Source: Caenimonas aquaedulcis (GTDB taxonomy: Bacteria > Pseudomonadota > Gammaproteobacteria > Burkholderiales > Burkholderiaceae_C). Taken from it: DNA of 64,000 nt. The stretch spans positions 2,694,618 to 2,758,617 of the forward strand of contig NZ_JADWYS010000001.1 in assembly GCF_015831345.1 (NCBI RefSeq), in the 5' to 3' direction. Of this stretch, positions 58,915-64,000 are shown in pieces. Made by a program: the position numbers and the translations under genes. Below the pieces are notes generated by a model. It saw nothing but the letters and a program-made list of their open reading frames with translations, did no database searches and was not told the DNA's origin. Each line of letters opens with the position of its first letter. Within the stretch, counting starts at the first letter, position 1.

Positions 58915-61080
58915 TCACTCCGCGCGGCGTTTTCCCATTTGCCACAGCAAAAAGCTGTAGATATCTGCGGACATGGCATTGCGCTGCGTCGCGGTGCTGC
59001 CCATGCCGTGGCCGGCCTGGGCGTCGGTGCGCAGGATCACCGGCTTGCCGCTGTTGCTTGCGGCCTGGAGGCGCGCGATCGCCTTGGCGCTGTGCCAGAC
59101 GTCGACGCGCGGGTCGTTCAACCCGTGGATCGCCATCACCGCCGGATAGGGCGTGCCGTCCTGGATCTGGTGGTAGGTGCTCATCTCCAGCAGCGCCGGG
59201 AATTCCTTCGGGTTCTTGTAGCTGCCGAATTCGGAAATGTTGGTGATGCCGTTCGCGCTTTCCTCGGCGCGCACGGCGTCCATCACGCCCACGTTGAAGA
59301 TGGCCGCAGCGAAGAGCTGCGGCGCGCTCGTGACGACGCGGCCCACGAAGATGCCGCCCGCGCTCGTGCCCATCACGCCGAGCGTCTTTGGCGACGCATA
59401 GCCTTGCTCGATCAGGTACCGGGCGCTCGCGACGCCGTCCTTCCAGGTGTTCGGCTTGGTGGTCTTGAAGCCGGCCTGCCGCCAGGGCTCGCCATATACG
59501 CCGCTGCCGCGCACGTTGGAATAGGCGAGGACGCCGCCCTGCTCGATCCACGCCATGCTGTTCGGGTTGAAGAACGCACTGATCGTGTGGCCGTAGGAGC
59601 CGTACGCATCGAGCAGCGTCGGGTTGGTTCCGTCGCGCTTCAGGCCCTTCCTGTGGATGATGGTCATGGGCACCATCGCACCGTCGTGGCTGCGCACTTT
59701 CACCTGCGTCACCTGCAGGTCGATCGATGCGGGCAGCTTGCCGGGCTTGCGCAGCCCCGTGTCGGTGGAGGTCTCGCCATCGAGCCGCCATTCGCGCGCC
59801 AGCTGCGACCAGCTGGACAAGGTGTAGAGCACGTCGCCGTATGCGTGCGCGGGGTCTTCATTCAGGAAGGCCGCGCCACCCGCCACGGGCAGGGCAATCG
59901 CATGGCCCGCCGTATCGCCCGCGCGGTAGCGGCGCAGGCCGATGGCGGTGCCGTCGCGCACCGATGCGACCACCGCGTCGCGTCCGACGACGAAGCTTTC
60001 GATCACGCCACCGGCAGGCGGCAGCGCCAGCGGCTGCGCGCGTGCCAGCACCGGGTTGCGCAGGTCGAGCTTCATCAGCTTGTAGCGCGGCGCATCCTTG
60101 CGCGTCTTGAAGATGAGGTCGTCGCCCTTGAGCTCCATGTCGACGATGTGGTCGTCGAAGGAAGCGATGCGCTTCCAGCGCACCGCCGGCTGCGCCAGGT
60201 CAGTGACCGGCGCGACGAAGACGGCGCCTTCGGGCCAGGTGGTGTCCGACGTGCGCGCGATCATCCACGGGCTGCCGGGCGCGAACAGGATCGCGCCGAC
60301 ATCCAGCCGCGCGAGCCCGAGCTGGGGCGTCACCGTCGGACCGAAGATCGGCTTCGCGGCGGACTCGGGCTGGCCGAGCGCGAGCCACAGCACGCGGCTG
60401 TCCAGGTAGGTTTCGGTCTCGCTGTCTTCGGGCGACAGGGGCTTCAACTGGTTGAAGGTGAGCGCGCGGCTGTCGGGCGTCCAGCTCACGTTCTTCTCGT
60501 GCACGCGCGGGATCGGCGCGCCGACCTGCTTGCCGCTCGCGATGTTCAGCACGTACAGCGACGCATCTTCCGAGCCGCCCGCGGACATGCCGTAGGCGAC
60601 GTGCTGGCCGTCCCACGACGGGACGAAGTAATTCACCGCGTGCGGCGTGCCGGTGCGCGCGGTTTCCGCCTCGGGATCGACGAGCACCTTCTCCGCGCCC
60701 TGCAGGCCCTCGCGCATCACGAGCTTGAACTGGCGCTCACCGCGCGGCCGCTTCAGGTAGAAGATCTTGTCGCCGGGCATGCGCACGATGGCGTTGATGC
60801 TGTCGCCGGCACTCGCCGAATACTCCGCGATCCGTTTCTCGAGCGCGGCTCGCCCTTCGATGCGGTCGAGCACCTGGCGCGCGTAGTCGCCCTGTCCCTT
60901 GAGCCAGGCCTGGACGCCCGTGTCCTTGATGTTCTCGAAATAGCGGTAGGGGTCGTGCACGGTGGTGCCGTGCAGGTTCTCCGGCACGTCGCGCACGGGC
61001 GCCACGGGAGGCGCAGCGAGGGCGCTGGAGAGGGCGAGGGCGAGCGCGGTGGCGCCCAGGAGGGACTTCAGGGTCGACAT
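58915..61080 (-). CDS. Secreted prolyl oligopeptidase-family peptidase (S9)
   Basis: 721 residues: signal peptide (to about Ala23), N-terminal S9 propeller (about 30-430), catalytic alpha/beta domain (about 440-715). Nucleophile in GTSAGG, Asp in GLNDPRV, His in AGHGMG. Cleaves after proline in short peptides, probably in the periplasm. 65 bp after mnmE, on the same strand. Confidence 0.88.
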   Translation of the reverse strand: MSTLKSLLGATALALALSSALAAPPVAPVRDVPENLHGTTVHDPYRYFENIKDTGVQAWLKGQGDYARQVLDRIEGRAALEKRIAEYSASAGDSINAIVRMPGDKIFYLKRPRGERQFKLVMREGLQGAEKVLVDPEAETARTGTPHAVNYFVPSWDGQHVAYGMSAGGSEDASLYVLNIASGKQVGAPIPRVHEKNVSWTPDSRALTFNQLKPLSPEDSETETYLDSRVLWLALGQPESAAKPIFGPTVTPQLGLARLDVGAILFAPGSPWMIARTSDTTWPEGAVFVAPVTDLAQPAVRWKRIASFDDHIVDMELKGDDLIFKTRKDAPRYKLMKLDLRNPVLARAQPLALPPAGGVIESFVVGRDAVVASVRDGTAIGLRRYRAGDTAGHAIALPVAGGAAFLNEDPAHAYGDVLYTLSSWSQLAREWRLDGETSTDTGLRKPGKLPASIDLQVTQVKVRSHDGAMVPMTIIHRKGLKRDGTNPTLLDAYGSYGHTISAFFNPNSMAWIEQGGVLAYSNVRGSGVYGEPWRQAGFKTTKPNTWKDGVASARYLIEQGYASPKTLGVMGTSAGGIFVGRVVTSAPQLFAAAIFNVGVMDAVRAEESANGITNISEFGSYKNPKEFPALLEMSTYHQIQDGTPYPAVMAIHGLNDPRVDVWHSAKAIARLQAASNSGKPVILRTDAQAGHGMGSTATQRNAMSADIYSFLLWQMGKRRAE

Positions 61081-61145
61081 TCGTGGTGTCTTCAGGGAAA
61101 AGGGGTGCGAGATTGTAGGCAGCTCGCGCGCGCGGTCCGAACCGG

Positions 61146-62522
61146 CTATTTCCCGATGCAGAAGCTCGAGAAGATGACGCCCAGCAAGTCGTCCGCGGTG
61201 AACTCGCCGGTGATTTCGCCGAGCGCGTTCTGCGCGAGCCGCAGTTCTTCGGCGAGCAGGTCGAGCGCCTGCGCCTGCGCGGCGAGATGCGTTGCGGCGA
61301 TGCCAAGATGCGCTTCGACGCGGCGCAGCGCCTGCACGTGGCGTTCGCGCGCGGTGTAGACGCCTTCGGGGGCGGATTGCCAGCCGGCGGTGGCCAGGAG
61401 TTGGGCGCGCAGCGTGTCCAGGCCTTCGGTGGTTTTCGCGGAGAGGCGGAGATGCCCCCACCCCGGCCCTCCCCCAGCGGGGGAGGGAGCCAGGTCCGAT
61501 TTGTTCCAGACATCGATCACGGGGATGCCCGCGGGCAGCTTCGCGGCAATCACAGCATCGGCGGCCGCATACTCCGCGTCCTGCGCTCGCGTGAGGTCGT
61601 GCAGGAACAGCACGGCGTCCGCGCCTTCGATGCGCTCCCAGGCGCGCGCGATGCCGATCCGCTCGACGTGGTCGTCGCTGTCGCGCAAGCCGGCGGTGTC
61701 GACCACGTGCAGCGGCACGCCTTCGATCTGGATGGTCTGGCTCACGACGTCACGCGTGGTGCCGGGGATCGGCGTGACGATCGCGAGTTCCGCGCCCGCG
61801 AGCGCATTGAGCAGCGAGCTCTTGCCCGCATTCGGCTGCCCCGCGATAACCACCGTGATGCCTTCGCGCAGCAGCGCGCCTTGCCGCGCGCGGCGCATCA
61901 CCTGGGCGAGCATCTGCCCGAGCCGCTCGAGCTGGCCCTGCGCATCGGCCTTTTGCAGGAAGTCGATTTCCTCATCGGGGAAATCGAGCGTGGCCTCCAC
62001 GAGCATGCGCAGGTGGACGAGTGCATCGCGCACGGCGTGGATTTCGGCGGAGAACTCGCCGGCGAGCGAGCGGCCCGCGCTGCGCGCCGCGGCTTCTGTG
62101 CTCGCGTCGATCAGGTCCGCGATGGCCTCGGCCTGCGCGAGGTCGATCTTGTCGTTGAGGAAGGCGCGCTCGGTGAATTCGCCCGGCTGCGCGACGCGCA
62201 GGCCGATGGCGGCGCCCGCTTCGATGCACCGCGCGAGCAGCAGCTGCAGCACCACGGGACCACCGTGCGCCTGCAGTTCCAGCACGTCTTCGCCGGTGTA
62301 CGAATGCGGTGAGGGGAAATGGAGCGCAAGCCCCTGGTCGATCGGCGTGCCGTCGGCGGCGCGGAAGGGCAGGTAGGTCGCTTCGCGCGGCTTGAGCTCA
62401 CGGCCGCACAGTGCAGCAACGACGGGGGAGATATCGCGGCCCGATACCCGGACGATGCCCACGCCGCCCCGCCCGGGGGCGGTGGCAATGGCGGCGATGG
62501 GGTCGCTGTGGCGCGGCAGCAT
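61146..62522 (-). CDS. mnmE: tRNA uridine-5-carboxymethylaminomethyl GTPase MnmE
   Basis: 458 residues: TrmE_N formyl-THF domain, helical domain, GTPase with [13 protein letters not shown] and NKSD, and the C-terminal FCIGK. Modifies U34 of tRNAs with MnmG. Between NKSD and LSAKT lies a 13-residue insert [13 protein letters not shown] encoded by the palindromic repeat at 61453-61489. GACAAT ends 6 nt before the ATG. 24 bp after yidC. Confidence 0.94.
   Translation of the reverse strand: MLPRHSDPIAAIATAPGRGGVGIVRVSGRDISPVVAALCGRELKPREATYLPFRAADGTPIDQGLALHFPSPHSYTGEDVLELQAHGGPVVLQLLLARCIEAGAAIGLRVAQPGEFTERAFLNDKIDLAQAEAIADLIDASTEAAARSAGRSLAGEFSAEIHAVRDALVHLRMLVEATLDFPDEEIDFLQKADAQGQLERLGQMLAQVMRRARQGALLREGITVVIAGQPNAGKSSLLNALAGAELAIVTPIPGTTRDVVSQTIQIEGVPLHVVDTAGLRDSDDHVERIGIARAWERIEGADAVLFLHDLTRAQDAEYAAADAVIAAKLPAGIPVIDVWNKSDLAPSPAGGGPGWGHLRLSAKTTEGLDTLRAQLLATAGWQSAPEGVYTARERHVQALRRVEAHLGIAATHLAAQAQALDLLAEELRLAQNALGEITGEFTADDLLGVIFSSFCIGK
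61453..61489 (+). repeat. REP-like palindromic repeat, copy 2 (inside mnmE)
   Basis: 37-bp element with CCCTCCCCC-AGC-GGGGGAGGG, a perfect 9-bp palindrome, plus a GCCCCCACCCC-like arm. Same family as 32372-32408 (32 of 37 identical on the opposite strand). In frame in mnmE, it keeps the gene open. Confidence 0.85.
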
Positions 62523-62546
62523 GCGCCTATTGTCGTCCGCGCAGGC

Positions 62547-64000
62547 TTAACTGAACTTGGGCAGGTTGAACTGCGGGGGCACGCCCATGCGCTTGTTGAT
62601 GATCCACTGCTGCGCGATCGACAGCACGTTGTTCGTGATCCAGTACAGCACCAGGCCGGACGGGAAGAAGAAGAACATCACCGAGAACGCGAGCGGCATG
62701 ATCCACATCATCTTGGCCTGCATCGGGTCCGGCGGCGCGGGGTTCAGCGCGGTCTGCAGCATCGTCGTGAGCGTCATGATGGCCGGCAGGATGAAGTACG
62801 GGTCCGGGGCGGCCAGGTCATGGATCCAGCCGATCCACGGCGCGCCACGCATCTCCACCGAGGACAGCAGCACCCAGTACAGCGCGATGAATACGGGGAT
62901 CTGGACCATGATGGGGAAGCAGCCGCCCATCGGGTTGACCTTCTCCTCGCGGTAGATGCGCATCATCTCCTGCTGCATCTGCTGCGGGTTGTCCTTGTAG
63001 CGCTCGCGCATCGCCATGACCTTGGGGTTGATGGCCTTCATCTTGGCCATGCTCTCGTAACCCTTGGCCTGCAGCCAGTAGAAGGCGATCTTGATCGTGA
63101 GCACCAGGGCCATGATCGACCAGCCCCAGTTGTGGATGAAGCTGTGCAGCTGCGTGAGCAGCCAGTAGAGCGGCTTGGCCAGGATGGTGAGCCAGCCATA
63201 GTCCTTCACGAGCTCGAGGCCGGGCGTGATCTTCTCGAGCAGGTTCTCTTCCTGCGGGCCGGCGAAGAATTTCGCGTCGACCGTCTTGGTGGCGCCCGGG
63301 GCGATCGGGGCCAGCGGCGCGATCATCCCGACCGCGTAGAGGTTCGAATCGACCTTGCGCACGAAGAGTTCGCGCTTGACGCCATCGGGCAGGATCCACG
63401 CGCTCGCGAAGTAGTGCTGCACCATCGCGACGTAGCCGTTGGTCGACTCCTTGTCGATCTCGGCCTTGCCTTTTTCGATGTCGCTGAAATCGATCTTGTG
63501 GAACTTCTTGGCCTCGGTGTACGCGGCGGGCCCGGTGAAGGTCGAATAGAACGAGGATTCGCCGGGCAGCTTGTCGCCGTCACGAACGAGTTGCATGTAC
63601 AGCTGCGGCGAAACCGGCGCGGCGCCGGTGTTGGTGATCTCGTGCTTGACCGATGCGTCGTACGCGCCGCGATGGAAGGTATAGGTCTTCACCAGCTTCA
63701 GGCCGCCCTTTTCGGGCGACTCGAACTTGACCACGAGCTCGTTGGCGCCGTCCTTGAGCTGGCGGTCGCCGGACATCGTCATCACCGTCTTGTGGTTGGG
63801 ATAGTCGCCGCCGATGAGGCCCGATTCCGCCACGTACTTGCGCGAGCCCGACTGGTCGAGCAGCACGAAGGTGCCCGTCTTCTGGTCGCCCGCGATGTGC
63901 GGGAACTCGACGCGGATCAGCGAGCCGCCTTCGGTGTCGAAAGTCAGGTGCAGCACGTCGGTGCTGACGTCGATTTTCTGGCTCGCCGGGGTGGGCGCGA
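62547..64000 (-). CDS. yidC: Membrane protein insertase YidC (5' end outside the window)
   Basis: The frame is open to the right edge, so the N-terminus with its first helix is missing. Visible: periplasmic P1 domain and the YidC/Oxa1 core (about the last 220 residues, with helices and MGGCFPIMVQIPVFIALYWVL). Inserts and folds inner membrane proteins. yidC-mnmE order marks the rpmH-rnpA-yidC-mnmE cluster next to the origin. Confidence 0.95.
   Translation of the reverse strand, partial: APTPASQKIDVSTDVLHLTFDTEGGSLIRVEFPHIAGDQKTGTFVLLDQSGSRKYVAESGLIGGDYPNHKTVMTMSGDRQLKDGANELVVKFESPEKGGLKLVKTYTFHRGAYDASVKHEITNTGAAPVSPQLYMQLVRDGDKLPGESSFYSTFTGPAAYTEAKKFHKIDFSDIEKGKAEIDKESTNGYVAMVQHYFASAWILPDGVKRELFVRKVDSNLYAVGMIAPLAPIAPGATKTVDAKFFAGPQEENLLEKITPGLELVKDYGWLTILAKPLYWLLTQLHSFIHNWGWSIMALVLTIKIAFYWLQAKGYESMAKMKAINPKVMAMRERYKDNPQQMQQEMMRIYREEKVNPMGGCFPIMVQIPVFIALYWVLLSSVEMRGAPWIGWIHDLAAPDPYFILPAIMTLTTMLQTALNPAPPDPMQAKMMWIMPLAFSVMFFFFPSGLVLYWITNNVLSIAQQWIINKRMGVPPQFNLPKFS

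Overview
The window is 64 kb of very GC-rich, tightly packed chromosome from a betaproteobacterium. Gene content and protein style (MetX/MetW, AmgK/MurU, LptD-SurA-RsmA, KdsD-KdsC-LptC, ParD-like/zeta pair, tandem glycine-rich RRM proteins, CPA2 antiporter) fit Burkholderiales, most likely Comamonadaceae (Ramlibacter/Variovorax-like). The genus is an inference. The right edge carries mnmE followed by the 3' part of yidC, the order usually found beside rpmH, rnpA and the replication origin, so the window probably lies near oriC. There are no rRNA or tRNA genes, CRISPR arrays, insertion sequences or prophage genes that I can see.

Left part (1-10 kb): the end of a phosphonate catabolism operon (aldehyde dehydrogenase end, PhnZ-type HD oxygenase, DMT permease, and a dimethylglycine/sarcosine dehydrogenase-like flavoprotein), then a divergent EF-G paralogue, a BaeSR-like two-component system, a glycosyltransferase and a ProQ/FinO RNA chaperone. 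10-20 kb: slyD, pirin and an MFS exporter; a transketolase / periplasmic TonB-C-like protein / gapA operon; speD; murU-pepP; an orphan type IV pilin. 20-28.3 kb (minus strand): a ParD-like/zeta toxin-antitoxin pair, then a five-gene operon (SPFH protein, zinc-ribbon DUF4178 membrane protein, DUF350, membrane-embedded spermidine-synthase-like enzyme, Tat/lipoprotein FAD amine oxidase) with a Crp/Fnr regulator just upstream. This operon is my leading candidate for a poorly described system: a membrane/polyamine stress module.

28.3-40 kb: malic enzyme maeB; a secreted barnase-like RNase with an adjacent barstar-like inhibitor; the outer-membrane biogenesis operon lptD-surA-rsmA, divergent from amgK-rsmE; and an MFS permease. 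40-50 kb: alpha/beta hydrolase, M20 dipeptidase, DUF72, DUF3606, denD/otnI, chrA, and metX-metW under what reads as a SAM-II riboswitch with a terminator, then amtB. 50-64 kb: ECF sigma and tiny zinc anti-sigma, two tandem RRM proteins with Shine-Dalgarno-sequestering leaders, an SDR, lptC-kdsC-kdsD, a KefB-like antiporter, two unlinked regulators or hypotheticals, a prolyl oligopeptidase, mnmE and partial yidC.

Two themes run across the window. First, a 37-bp palindromic repeat occurs twice, each time inside or at the end of a core gene (rsmA C-terminus, mnmE G domain), where it is translated. Second, several genes have a TAGAAT-like hexamer 6-9 nt before the ATG and no Shine-Dalgarno sequence, the signature expected of leaderless transcripts.
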